Assembly: GCA_964626755.1 (NCBI GenBank)
Contig: CAZVGO010000039.1
Coordinates: 1-64,000, forward strand
Reading direction: 5' to 3'
From: JACDAV01 sp964626755
GTDB taxonomy: Bacteria > Chloroflexota > Limnocylindria > Limnocylindrales > CSP1-4
DNA length: 64,000 nucleotides
In this document: piece after piece, positions 8,174 to 16,034 of the stretch
Numbering within the stretch: position 1 is the first letter of the stretch
How the letters are laid out: every line of letters begins with the position of its first letter
Notes under the pieces: model-generated
Seen by the model: the letters and a program-made list of their open reading frames with translations, nothing else
Databases searched by the model: none
Told to the model about the DNA's origin: nothing
Made by a program: the position numbers and the translations under genes

Positions 8174-8659
8174 ATGATCCCGGTCGCGCGACTCAACCAC
8201 GCCGTCCTCTATGTCCGCAGCGCTGAGCGCGCCGCCGAGTTCTACGGCCGGGTCTTCGGCTTCGAGATCGTGTCGAAGGAGTTGGGCGGGCAGGCGATCT
8301 TCATGCGAGCCGCGGGTGGCGAGAACCATCACGACCTCGGCTTGTTCTCGGTCGGGGAGAGCGCTCCGCGGCCACAGCGCGGGTCTGTGGGTCTCTACCA
8401 CCTCGCCTGGGAGGTGCCGACGATCGAAGCCCTCGCGGTCGCCGCCGAGGAGCTGCAGGCGGCCGGGGCCCTGACCGGCGCGAGCGACCATGGCGTCTCG
8501 AAATCGCTCTATGGCGCCGACCCGGACGGCAACGAGTTCGAGCTCATGTGGCGCGTCCCGAACGAGGCGTGGGGCGAGGACGAGCACCGGGGCGCGATCC
8601 GCCCCCTCGATCTCCCGGCCGAGGTCCGGCGCTGGGGCAATGCGGGCGTCGCGGACTGA
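8174..8659 (+). CDS. VOC-superfamily (glyoxalase/extradiol dioxygenase-like) protein
   Basis: A 161-aa protein with two beta-alpha-beta-beta-beta modules. Likely metal ligands are the early histidine in LNHAVLYV, the histidine in LYHLAWEV and the glutamate in FELMW near the C-terminal half. Such proteins bind a divalent metal and include glyoxalase I, ring-cleavage dioxygenases and fosfomycin-resistance enzymes; the substrate is not evident. The ATG at 8174 is preceded by AGGAGG with 9-nt spacing, so the longer upstream frame is rejected. It is divergent from the LLM oxidoreductase. Confidence 0.88.
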   Translation: MIPVARLNHAVLYVRSAERAAEFYGRVFGFEIVSKELGGQAIFMRAAGGENHHDLGLFSVGESAPRPQRGSVGLYHLAWEVPTIEALAVAAEELQAAGALTGASDHGVSKSLYGADPDGNEFELMWRVPNEAWGEDEHRGAIRPLDLPAEVRRWGNAGVAD

Positions 8660-8687
8660 TCGCCTACGGCGACTGCACGGCCGCGGC

Positions 8688-9461
8688 CTAGCTGCCGCCG
8701 AGAACGAGGCCCTGCGCGCCCGCCCGGAGCGTCAGCGATCCGGCCTCGATCGCGTACGTCAGGTCCTCGGCGTGGAGGACTGCGAGAACGGCCGCTTCCA
8801 TTTCACCCCGGACCCCGTCGCAGGCCATCTTGGTCAGGACGATCTCCGCGAACCGGATCCGGGCGCCCTCGACGGCATACGAGCCGCCGCCCTGGTTGCA
8901 GCCGGGCCGGACCGCCACCCTGCCGTCTGCGCTGAACGTCAACGTCGCGACGACCCCGTCCGGGATGCTCGAGACGGCGTCGCCGCTCACGATCGAGTTG
9001 ACCGTCCAGGTCGGCCCGACGAGCGGGAGGTCCGGGTCGGCGATCTCGCGGTCGAGCAGGCGGATGACGACGTCGCCTGCCGCGAGGGTCAGGTCGTGGC
9101 CTGCCACGGCAATCGTGGGCCTCGAGCCGAGGAACCCGAAGATCCAGTCGTCCTGGTCGTGGCGGGCCTGGTCGCAGCCCATCTCGGTCATCGCGCCACC
9201 CTCGAACCGGAGGATCCCGCCTTCGACCCGGTAGGTGCCGCCCATGTGGTTGCAGCCGGCGTTCACGCCGAGCTGGCCGTCCTTGTTGAACGTGAGCCGG
9301 ATCGACGTGCCGGGCACGAGGGGCCGGTCGGCGCCCTTTTCGGTGACCCTGGTGGAGAGGAAGGTCCGTCCGTCGAGCGGGGCCGTGGCGGCGCTCGAGC
9401 AGCCGACGAGGAGGATCACGGGCAGGGCTATTGCCGGGAGGAGGGTTCGGAGGGTGGACAT
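8688..9461 (-). CDS. Lipoprotein with two META domains (HslJ-like)
   Basis: A 257-aa secreted lipoprotein: lipobox LLVGC with the cysteine near residue 21, then two META domains in tandem. Each has the family signature, GCNHMGGTY with TEMGCD in the first (about residues 30-120) and GCNQGGGSY with TKMACD in the second (about 150-240). META domains occur in HslJ and other envelope proteins; the molecular function is poorly defined. The start is the ATG at 9461, because a longer frame would run back through the tRNA gene. It converges on the VOC gene with a 28-nt gap containing two short palindromes. Confidence 0.85.
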   Translation of the reverse strand: MSTLRTLLPAIALPVILLVGCSSAATAPLDGRTFLSTRVTEKGADRPLVPGTSIRLTFNKDGQLGVNAGCNHMGGTYRVEGGILRFEGGAMTEMGCDQARHDQDDWIFGFLGSRPTIAVAGHDLTLAAGDVVIRLLDREIADPDLPLVGPTWTVNSIVSGDAVSSIPDGVVATLTFSADGRVAVRPGCNQGGGSYAVEGARIRFAEIVLTKMACDGVRGEMEAAVLAVLHAEDLTYAIEAGSLTLRAGAQGLVLGGS

Positions 9462-9509
9462 GGCCGCCTGACGGAGGCGCCCCTCCGCTGGTTCCCCCGC
9501 GGTGGTTCG

Positions 9510-9586
9510 TGGTCGGGGCGGTCGGATTCGAACCGACGGTCTCGTGCTCCCAAAGCACGTGCGATGCCAGGCTTCGCTACGCCCCG
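9510..9586 (-). tRNA. tRNA-Pro (anticodon TGG)
   Basis: Full cloverleaf read on the minus strand: 7-bp acceptor stem (9580-9586 with 9514-9520), a D-arm, anticodon stem CGTGC/GCACG with loop TTTGGGA giving TGG, a 5-nt variable region and a 5-bp T stem around TTCGAAT. The CCA end is encoded at 9510-9512. It lies 48 nt upstream of the META lipoprotein start, same strand. Confidence 0.97.
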
Positions 9587-9701
9587 CACGGGGATGATAG
9601 ACGCTGTGGCTCGTGACCCGATCGTTACCCGGCGGCGACACCGCCGAGACGGGCCGGCCCGACAGTAGGACTCCGACGCCCATCCGCAGGAGCCGAACCC
9701 G

Positions 9702-10289
9702 ATGAACCGCTCACGCCGACTCATCGCCCTCGTCGCCCTCTTCGCGCTCTCGACCTCGATCGCCGCCTGCGGCGGCGAGGTGGTGGCCACGTCCCCGGAA
9801 CAGGCGGATTGCCCAATCGGCTGGGACGCGCTGCGCGAGGAGCACCTCGTCTCCACCTACACGACGGCGACCATCGAGGACCTGCAAGCCGCCGGGGACC
9901 CTTGCTTCGATCGGCTCGTCGTGGACCTGGGACCTGCCCAGGCTGGGTTGCCGGGCCCGCAAGGCATCGGGTACCAGGTCAGGTACGTGGCGGAGGCTCG
10001 CAACGGCGCCGGTGAGCCGCTCCCGGTGCTGGGCGACGCCTTCCTGGCCGTGGTCCTGAACGCCCCGGCCCACGACGCTGACTTCCAGCCCACATATCAA
10101 CCCCGCGATCCGATCCAGGCCGTCGACGTCGCCGGCTTCCAGACCTTCCGCCAGGTCGCATTCCTCGGGACGTTCGAGAGCCAGACGGAGGTCGTCATCG
10201 GGGTGAGGGCCCGGCTGCCATTCCGGGCCTTCGTCCTCGCCGGCGCGCAGGCGTCGAGGCTCGTCGTCGACGTAGCCCACCATGACTGA
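9702..10289 (+). CDS. Lipoprotein with an AMIN-like domain
   Basis: A 195-aa secreted protein: signal peptide with lipobox SIAAC (cysteine near residue 23), then a beta-rich domain whose paired stretches DRLVVDLGP ... YQVRYV and SRLVVDVAH match the AMIN-like domain found in many high-G+C Gram-positive lipoproteins. AMIN-type domains localise envelope proteins by binding wall polymers. AGGAG lies 9 nt before the ATG. The gene precedes the LCP gene but a strong inverted repeat separates them, so it may be its own unit. Confidence 0.8.
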   Translation: MNRSRRLIALVALFALSTSIAACGGEVVATSPEQADCPIGWDALREEHLVSTYTTATIEDLQAAGDPCFDRLVVDLGPAQAGLPGPQGIGYQVRYVAEARNGAGEPLPVLGDAFLAVVLNAPAHDADFQPTYQPRDPIQAVDVAGFQTFRQVAFLGTFESQTEVVIGVRARLPFRAFVLAGAQASRLVVDVAHHD

Positions 10290-10336
10290 GGCCGGGTCCG
10301 CGGAACAACCGGGTGGTGCGGCCCGTCACACGTAAC

Positions 10337-10379
10337 GACGCCGGGCGGTGAATGGCAGGCTGATCGACCGCCCGGCGTC
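10337..10379. terminator. 13-bp perfect inverted repeat between AMIN and LCP genes
   Basis: A perfect 13-bp G+C-rich stem (10337-10349 with 10367-10379) closes a 17-nt loop, starting 47 nt after the AMIN gene stop and ending 99 nt before the LCP start. No T run follows, so it could be a terminator, an attenuator or a protein-binding palindrome. Confidence 0.45.
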
Positions 10380-10478
10380 ACCATGTCCGCCGTGCGCCTC
10401 CGGCCGCGACGGGCCGGTGTGCGCCGCTAGACTGTCGCGGGGCCGTGACCCCTTCCCGAGAGGAGAACCAACCGCCTC

Positions 10479-11921
10479 GTGCAAGCTCGACGGACCCGGC
10501 CGGTCCCCCGGCCGAACGACCGCCGCCCCGGAATTCGTCCCGATCCTCGCGGGAGCATCACGGACTCCTCGACCAGGGCGCGACGCCGCCAGGAGGCCAG
10601 ACCGGCCGACGGCAGGCGGGTCGCCGTCGCGGCGCTTTCGGCGGCCGTGCCCGGGCTCGGACAGCTGGTCAACGGCCGGACGCGCCTCGCTGCGATCTTC
10701 GCTCTCCCGTCGCTGGCGCTCGTCGCGCTCGTCTGGCTGTTGCTCCTGCTCAACTCGCCAACTCGCCTCGCGGCGACCCTCATCAGCCCGGCGATGCTCA
10801 CCACCGTCCTCGTCCTCAATGTCGTGGTCCTCGCGTGGCGGCTGGCATCGGTGGGACACGCGTTCTTCGACCGTTGGTCGCGCGGGCTTCCGAGCCGCGC
10901 CGGCGTCATCTCGCTCGCCCTGATCCTTGCCTTTGTCGCAGTGCCCCACCTCTATGCGCTCCAGGTGGGCCTCGCTGCCCGCGACACGTTCGCGCGGATC
11001 TTCGACTCGCAGCAGGGCGAGGTGGCCGGCGTCGTCGCGACCCCCGGGCCGGGTGACCGCGAGCGGACGAACATCCTCGTCATCGGGATCGACAAGATCC
11101 CGTCGCGGAACGCGACGCTGACCGACACGATGATCGTCGTCTCGATTGACCCGGTCGGCCGGAGCGTGTCGATGGTGTCGATCCCGCGGGACCTCGTCGG
11201 CACGCCGCTCGGGAACGGCGACGTCTACGGCCCGAAGCTCAACTCGCTGAAGAGCTACGCCGACGCCCACTCGGGGGAGTTCCCGGATGGTGGAATGCGA
11301 GCGCTCAAGAACGCCGTTTCTGCGCTCCTCGGGATCCCGATCCACTACCACGCCTCGCTCAACTTCTTCGGCTTCGTCAAGATCGTCGACACGATGGGTG
11401 GGGTCGACGTCGAGCCGGCGAAGGGGTTCACCGACGCCGAATATGGGTACCGCGGCCGGTTCGGCTTCTCGATCACGGCCGGCCGCCACCATCTCGACGG
11501 GCTCGACGCGCTCGCCTACGTTCGGGCGCGCAGGGCGCCCGGAGAGAGCGACTTCACGAGGGCCGCCCGGCAGCAGGAGGTCATCGTCGCGCTTCGCAAC
11601 CGGGCACTCGAGAGCGGCAGCCTCCTGTTCCAGGTCCCCGCCCTGTTCGAGGCCTTCGGCGAATCCGTTCGAACCGACCTTCCGGTCGACCGGCTGCCTC
11701 AGCTCGCCGTCCTTGCCGACGAGGTGGACAGTGCCGCAATCGTCCGCGCCGTCCTCCAGCCTCCCCTCGTGGCGGGCGGCCGGAACAGATACGGAGCCGT
11801 CCAGTACCCCGACCTCGTCGCGATCTGGGCGGTGGCGGACGGGCTGTTCAGCGACCCCGGCACCCCGCCCCGCCCGTGGCCGACTCCGAAGGCGACCCCG
11901 CGAGGAAGCACCAGCCCGTAA
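10479..11921 (+). CDS. LCP (LytR-CpsA-Psr) family glycopolymer transferase
   Basis: LCP enzymes attach wall glycopolymers such as teichoic acids or capsule to peptidoglycan from undecaprenyl-linked precursors, acting outside the membrane. The 480-aa protein has a basic disordered N-terminus, about four membrane segments (roughly residues 48-170) and an LCP domain (about 195-400). Catalytic-region marks include NILVIGID, the acidic TLTDTM, SIPRDL and the arginine-rich YVRARRAPGESDFTRAARQQ. The start is GTG with AGGAG about 12 nt upstream. More membrane segments than the single anchor of classical LCPs are present, a common feature in Chloroflexota and Actinomycetota. It fits the large polysaccharide locus in the window. 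Confidence 0.9.
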   Translation: MQARRTRPVPRPNDRRPGIRPDPRGSITDSSTRARRRQEARPADGRRVAVAALSAAVPGLGQLVNGRTRLAAIFALPSLALVALVWLLLLLNSPTRLAATLISPAMLTTVLVLNVVVLAWRLASVGHAFFDRWSRGLPSRAGVISLALILAFVAVPHLYALQVGLAARDTFARIFDSQQGEVAGVVATPGPGDRERTNILVIGIDKIPSRNATLTDTMIVVSIDPVGRSVSMVSIPRDLVGTPLGNGDVYGPKLNSLKSYADAHSGEFPDGGMRALKNAVSALLGIPIHYHASLNFFGFVKIVDTMGGVDVEPAKGFTDAEYGYRGRFGFSITAGRHHLDGLDALAYVRARRAPGESDFTRAARQQEVIVALRNRALESGSLLFQVPALFEAFGESVRTDLPVDRLPQLAVLADEVDSAAIVRAVLQPPLVAGGRNRYGAVQYPDLVAIWAVADGLFSDPGTPPRPWPTPKATPRGSTSP

Positions 11922-11960
11922 CCCGGTCCAGTCCGCTCACCGGAGGACCACCCGACCGTC

Positions 11961-14081
11961 ATGGACCCGATCGCGATCCTGTTCGAGGGGACGCGGGCCG
12001 CGGCCGTCCTCGCGTTGCTGTTCGTGCTCCCGGGGCTGACTCTGGGTCCGGTGGTGTCGCCGGGAGCCTCGGGCTACCTCGCTCGGCTTGGTCGGGCCGT
12101 GGGCGTCAGCCTGGTCGTCACGGCGATCGCCTGCATGACGCTCGCCCGCCTGGGCCTTCTCCGCCCGACGATTCTCGTGGCGCTCCTTGTTGCCCTGACG
12201 CTCCTGCCGCTCCATTCCCGCCTGCCCGGATGGCCGCGCCGGCCGTCGCGCAATGCCCTGCGCTGGTGGTTCGGGGCGGCGGCCGGCGCGCTCCTGTCGG
12301 GTGTTCTGGCCGTCCTTCCGGCCGGGCCGTTGCGGAGCGGCGTGCCGCTGCCTTCCGGCGCGACCGCCTGGGCCGACGCCCTCCTGGCATGGTCGACCGC
12401 GGGGACCGGCGGCTTCCGGGCGGCCCTGCCCGCGTGGGGCGCCGTGGGGCCGTTTGCGGTCGACCACGGGCCCCTGACCGCCCACTCGGCCGCCGCGTTC
12501 CTCCTGATGCCGAGTGACCCGCTCGTCCAGCTCGATCTCTACCGGCTCGCCGTCCTTCTGGGCGGGCTCGTCCTCGCGACGCTGCTGTTCCGACGCTGGG
12601 TGTCGACGTGGATCGCGCTGCTGGGAGCGATCCTGCTGTTCAGGACTGTCCGGTTCGAGGCGGCTTCCTCCGGCTTCGGGCCCGATGCATGGGGGCTCGC
12701 CGTCGCCCTGTTCGCGCTGTGGCTCACGGACCGCGCGATCGTCGAACGGTCGCGCCGGCTGGCCGTGGCTGCCACGGCGAGCGCGGCGGTCGTGCTTCTC
12801 GTCAACGTCGAGGTGTTCCTCGTCCTCGCCGCCGCGGTCGCAGGTGTCGCCCTCGCCCGTGCCTTCGTCCAGCCCGGCGGTGGCCCGGAGAGCGCCGGTG
12901 GTCTCGGCCACCGGCATGGCCGCCGGGTCGGCCTGCGGTCGCCGATCGGGATCGATGTCGTCCGGCCGCTCGTGGTTGGCACGGCAGTCGTCGCGGGCGG
13001 GGTCCTCGGCGGCCTGCTCGGTGACGTGGTCCTGACCGGGGACAACCGGATCGTCCGGTACCTGATCGCCGGCGCCGGCCAACCCGTCGATGTCACCCTG
13101 CTCGGCGACCCTCCGGCCGGCTGGCAACCAAGCGGGGACGCGACGTGGGACTTCCACGTGGCTGCGACCGACGTTGGGCAGTTCGGCCAGCCGCCTCCCA
13201 CGGCCTTCGTCGACGGGCGGCTCCTGCCGAGCTCCGGTGTCCATGTCTGGCCGGGGCTCGACGGCCGGACCCTGCCCGGGCTCATCCTGCTGGCCGCGCT
13301 CCTGGCGATCCCATTGGGTGGCTGGCCATTCGCCGACGCCCGGCGGCAGCGGGCGATCCTCGGCTGGACGGCGTTCACGGCGGTCCTCCTCACCGGCGCG
13401 GTCGCAGTGTTCTCGATTCTCCCAACCTACGTCCCACGGCGCGTGGGGCCGAGCGGCCTCGTCCCCTACGGCCTCGCGATCGTGCCGGTCGTGGCCGCGA
13501 TCATCGGCCTCTGGTGGCTCAACCGGCTCATGGCGCCGCGCCTTCGGGCGCGCCTGTGGCGCGGCGCGATGCCTGCGGCAGGCATCGCGCTGGCGGCGGT
13601 CACCGCGGTCGTCGTCGTCCCCGGGCCATCAGCGCAGGACGCGGCGGGCGACGGGCCACCGGTCCTCAGCCCGACCGGCCACGAGGCGTATCGCTGGCTC
13701 CGCGCCAACCTTCGGCCCGGGACGCGGATCCTCGCCAATGCCTGGACCGACGGCGTCTTCGGCGCCGTCGCCGAGCAAACCGGGATCGTCGATGGTCCGG
13801 CGCCATACCTCGATGACCCCGCGCTCCTCGCCCGCGCAACCGGCTTGCTGCTCGACGCCCGCCGGCTGTTTGCCAACCCGGACGGTCAGGACGGCGCCGC
13901 GTACGTCGCCCGAGAGAACGTGCAGTACCTGCTCGTTGTCACGCCGGCCGGGACCCGCGACGACCTTGCCGGGTGGGCGCCGTTCGAGGTCGATCTCCCG
14001 GCCCTCGAACGCAGCACGCGTTATCGCCTCGAGCAACGGTTCGGGGACGGCCGCCTGCTCCTCTTCGAGGTCGTCGACTAG
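11961..14081 (+). CDS. Large polytopic membrane protein, GT-C-like architecture
   Basis: A 706-aa protein with about a dozen hydrophobic segments spread to residue ~560, followed by a soluble C-terminal domain of ~150 residues (from EAYRWLRANLRPGTRILAN). Alternating helices with a late soluble domain recall membrane glycosyltransferases of the GT-C type and DUF6541-like proteins, but I see no diagnostic catalytic loop, so this is a structural guess. It follows the LCP gene by 39 nt and probably shares its transcript, which suggests an envelope role. Its TAG stop overlaps the stop of the convergent LOG gene in the four bases CTAG. Confidence 0.7.
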   Translation: MDPIAILFEGTRAAAVLALLFVLPGLTLGPVVSPGASGYLARLGRAVGVSLVVTAIACMTLARLGLLRPTILVALLVALTLLPLHSRLPGWPRRPSRNALRWWFGAAAGALLSGVLAVLPAGPLRSGVPLPSGATAWADALLAWSTAGTGGFRAALPAWGAVGPFAVDHGPLTAHSAAAFLLMPSDPLVQLDLYRLAVLLGGLVLATLLFRRWVSTWIALLGAILLFRTVRFEAASSGFGPDAWGLAVALFALWLTDRAIVERSRRLAVAATASAAVVLLVNVEVFLVLAAAVAGVALARAFVQPGGGPESAGGLGHRHGRRVGLRSPIGIDVVRPLVVGTAVVAGGVLGGLLGDVVLTGDNRIVRYLIAGAGQPVDVTLLGDPPAGWQPSGDATWDFHVAATDVGQFGQPPPTAFVDGRLLPSSGVHVWPGLDGRTLPGLILLAALLAIPLGGWPFADARRQRAILGWTAFTAVLLTGAVAVFSILPTYVPRRVGPSGLVPYGLAIVPVVAAIIGLWWLNRLMAPRLRARLWRGAMPAAGIALAAVTAVVVVPGPSAQDAAGDGPPVLSPTGHEAYRWLRANLRPGTRILANAWTDGVFGAVAEQTGIVDGPAPYLDDPALLARATGLLLDARRLFANPDGQDGAAYVARENVQYLLVVTPAGTRDDLAGWAPFEVDLPALERSTRYRLEQRFGDGRLLLFEVVD

Positions 14082-14671
14082 CCCGGCAGCTCCCAGCCCC
14101 CGACGGTGGCCGAATGGGCCCGGAACCGGGTGAGCAAGCCGTCGAGGTCGCGGGCGACGACGAGCAGCTCGCGCTGCCCGGTGGCGAGGAAGCCCTCGTC
14201 GACCGCCCGTTCGAGGAACGCGAGGAGCGGCTCGAAGTAGCCCGTCGGGTCGAGCACGCCGCACGGCTTGTCGTGGAGGTCGAGCTGCGCCCAGGACATC
14301 ACCTCCGCGAGCTCTTCGAGCGTGCCGAGCCCGCCCGGCAGCGCCACGAACCCATCGGCCAGCGACGCCATGACCGCCTTCCGCTCATGGAGCGACTCGA
14401 CGACCCGCAGGTCCGTCACGCCGGCGTGGGCGAGCTCGCGCTCGACGAGCCCGCGCGGAATCACGCCGATGACCTCGCCGCCCGCCGCGAGGGCGCCGTC
14501 GGCGAGCGCGCCCATGAGCCCCACCCGGCCGCCGCCGTACACGATGCCGATTCCCCGGCCGGCCAGGGCCGCCCCGACGTCGTGGGCAAAGGCAGCGTAG
14601 GCGGGGTTGCGCCCCGGGCTCGCGCCGCAGAAGACGCAGAGGCGTCGAAGGTCGCGTGCGTCTCCGGGCAT
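14078..14671 (-). CDS. LOG-family protein (TIGR00730; cytokinin riboside 5'-monophosphate phosphoribohydrolase-like)
   Basis: A 197-aa Rossmann-fold protein with the LOG signature PGGLGTLEE and the upstream YGGGRVGLMGALADGAL loop; both define the phosphoribohydrolase active site. Homologues cleave nucleoside 5'-monophosphates to base and ribose 5-phosphate. The start is the ATG at 14671, which overlaps the rdgB stop as TGATG, so translation is coupled. It is the last gene of the foldase-mazG-rph-rdgB-LOG operon, next to other nucleotide-pool enzymes, fitting a nucleotide-salvage role. Confidence 0.9.
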   Translation of the reverse strand: MPGDARDLRRLCVFCGASPGRNPAYAAFAHDVGAALAGRGIGIVYGGGRVGLMGALADGALAAGGEVIGVIPRGLVERELAHAGVTDLRVVESLHERKAVMASLADGFVALPGGLGTLEELAEVMSWAQLDLHDKPCGVLDPTGYFEPLLAFLERAVDEGFLATGQRELLVVARDLDGLLTRFRAHSATVGGWELPG

Positions 14672-15303
14672 CAGAAGCCGAGCCGGCGGAGGACCGGCGT
14701 CATCCGTCGGGCGGCGCGGCCGCGGTGGGAGATCGCGTTCTTCTCCTCCGCCGACCACTGGCCGAGCGTCCGGCCGCCGGGCGGCTCGTTCAGCGGCTCG
14801 AAGACCGGGTCGTAGCCGAACCCGTTCGATCCCCGCGGCCGCGTCGCGATCCGGCCGCGCAGGATCCCCCGCCGGGTGGTGACCGGCAGGCCGCCGCGGG
14901 GCCCTGCCGAGTCCGGTTGGGCGAGAGCCAGCACGCAGACGTAGCGGGCACCCCGGCTCGACGGCTCCCGCCCGTCGAGCGCGGCGAGCAGCGCCGCGTT
15001 GTTCTGCGCGTCGGTCGCCCGGTCGCCGGCATAGCGCCGCGTTCTGACGCCCGGTGCGCCCCCGAGCGCGTCGACCTCGAGACCGGAGTCGTCGGCGAGA
15101 GCCGGCAGGCGCGTCTGCCGCGCCGCCCAGCGAGCCTTGAGCGCTGCGTTCGCCTCGAAGGTCGCGCCGTCCTCGACCGGCTCGCCGCCGACCCCGAGCT
15201 CATCGAGCGAGAGAAGATCGGCTCGATCGAGCCGGAGCAGCTCGCGCAGCTCGCGCAGCTTGTGCTCCGAGCGGGTGGCGACGACGAGCCGCGTCCGGGT
15301 CAC
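14671..15303 (-). CDS. rdgB: dITP/XTP pyrophosphatase (RdgB/HAM1)
   Basis: Removes non-canonical purine triphosphates (ITP, dITP, XTP) by hydrolysis to the monophosphate and PPi. The 210-aa protein has the N-terminal VVATRSEHKLRELRELL, the catalytic LADDSGLEVDALGGAPGVRTRRYAG block, the GFGYDPVFEP metal/nucleotide loop and the C-terminal SHRGRA motif. The GTG start overlaps the rph stop as GTGA. rph and rdgB are commonly paired in bacteria; here mazG is also joined, so two house-cleaning pyrophosphohydrolases sit with RNase PH. Confidence 0.96.
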   Translation of the reverse strand: MTRTRLVVATRSEHKLRELRELLRLDRADLLSLDELGVGGEPVEDGATFEANAALKARWAARQTRLPALADDSGLEVDALGGAPGVRTRRYAGDRATDAQNNAALLAALDGREPSSRGARYVCVLALAQPDSAGPRGGLPVTTRRGILRGRIATRPRGSNGFGYDPVFEPLNEPPGGRTLGQWSAEEKNAISHRGRAARRMTPVLRRLGF

Positions 15304-16034
15304 CGCTTGACGCTGGCGAGCGCCTCAGTCTGGACCCCGAAGAGGTGCACGAGCCCCTGGTTGGCGAGGTCGAGCAGGCGGTCGACGGCCGCCCGGTCGA
15401 ACGGGCGGCCCTCCGCGGTCCCCTGCAGCTCGACGTACGTGCCGGCGTCCGTGCCGACGACGTTGAAGTCGACCTCCGCCCGCGAGTCCTCCGCGTAGTC
15501 GAGGTCGAGGAGCGAGACGCCGTCGACGATCCCGACGCTGACCGCGGAAACCTTCGACACGAGCAGGCGTTCCATCCCGAACGTGATCAATGCCGCGCCG
15601 AGGGCGACGTAGCCGCCGGTGATCGACGCAGTCCGCGTGCCGCCGTCCGCCTGGAGGACGTCGCAGTCGACGGTGATCGTCCGCTCGCCGAGCTTCGTGA
15701 GGTCGACGACGCCCCGGAGCGACCGGCCGATGAGCCGCTGGATCTCGTGGGTCCGGCCGCCGATCCGGCCGCGGGCCGACTCCCGCTCGGTGCGCTCCGC
15801 CGTCGCCCGTGGGAGCATCGCGTACTCCGCGGTGACCCAGCCCGTGCCCTTGCCCCGAAGGTGGGGCGGGACGCGGTCCTGGATCGTCGCGGCGCACAGT
15901 ACCTCGGTGCCGCCGACGCGGATGAGGCACGAGCCCTCCGCCCACTTCTGGACGCCGAGCGTGAGCGACACCGGTCGGAGCTGGGTCGGTCCGCGCCCGT
16001 CGGGCCGAACGACCGCCCGGTTGCCGATAGTCAT
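15300..16034 (-). CDS. rph: Ribonuclease PH
   Basis: Phosphorolytic 3'-to-5' exoribonuclease that trims tRNA and other RNA 3' ends, forming a hexameric ring. The 244-aa product matches the usual length and shows RPDGRGPTQLRPV at the N-terminus, GKGTGWVTAEYAMLPRAT, ESARGRIGGRTHEIQRLIGRSLR and the active-site DCDVLQADGGTRTASITG region. ATG at 16034 with GGAGGAGG 7 nt upstream, chosen over a longer frame. The ATG overlaps the mazG stop as ATGA. Confidence 0.97.
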   Translation of the reverse strand: MTIGNRAVVRPDGRGPTQLRPVSLTLGVQKWAEGSCLIRVGGTEVLCAATIQDRVPPHLRGKGTGWVTAEYAMLPRATAERTERESARGRIGGRTHEIQRLIGRSLRGVVDLTKLGERTITVDCDVLQADGGTRTASITGGYVALGAALITFGMERLLVSKVSAVSVGIVDGVSLLDLDYAEDSRAEVDFNVVGTDAGTYVELQGTAEGRPFDRAAVDRLLDLANQGLVHLFGVQTEALASVKR

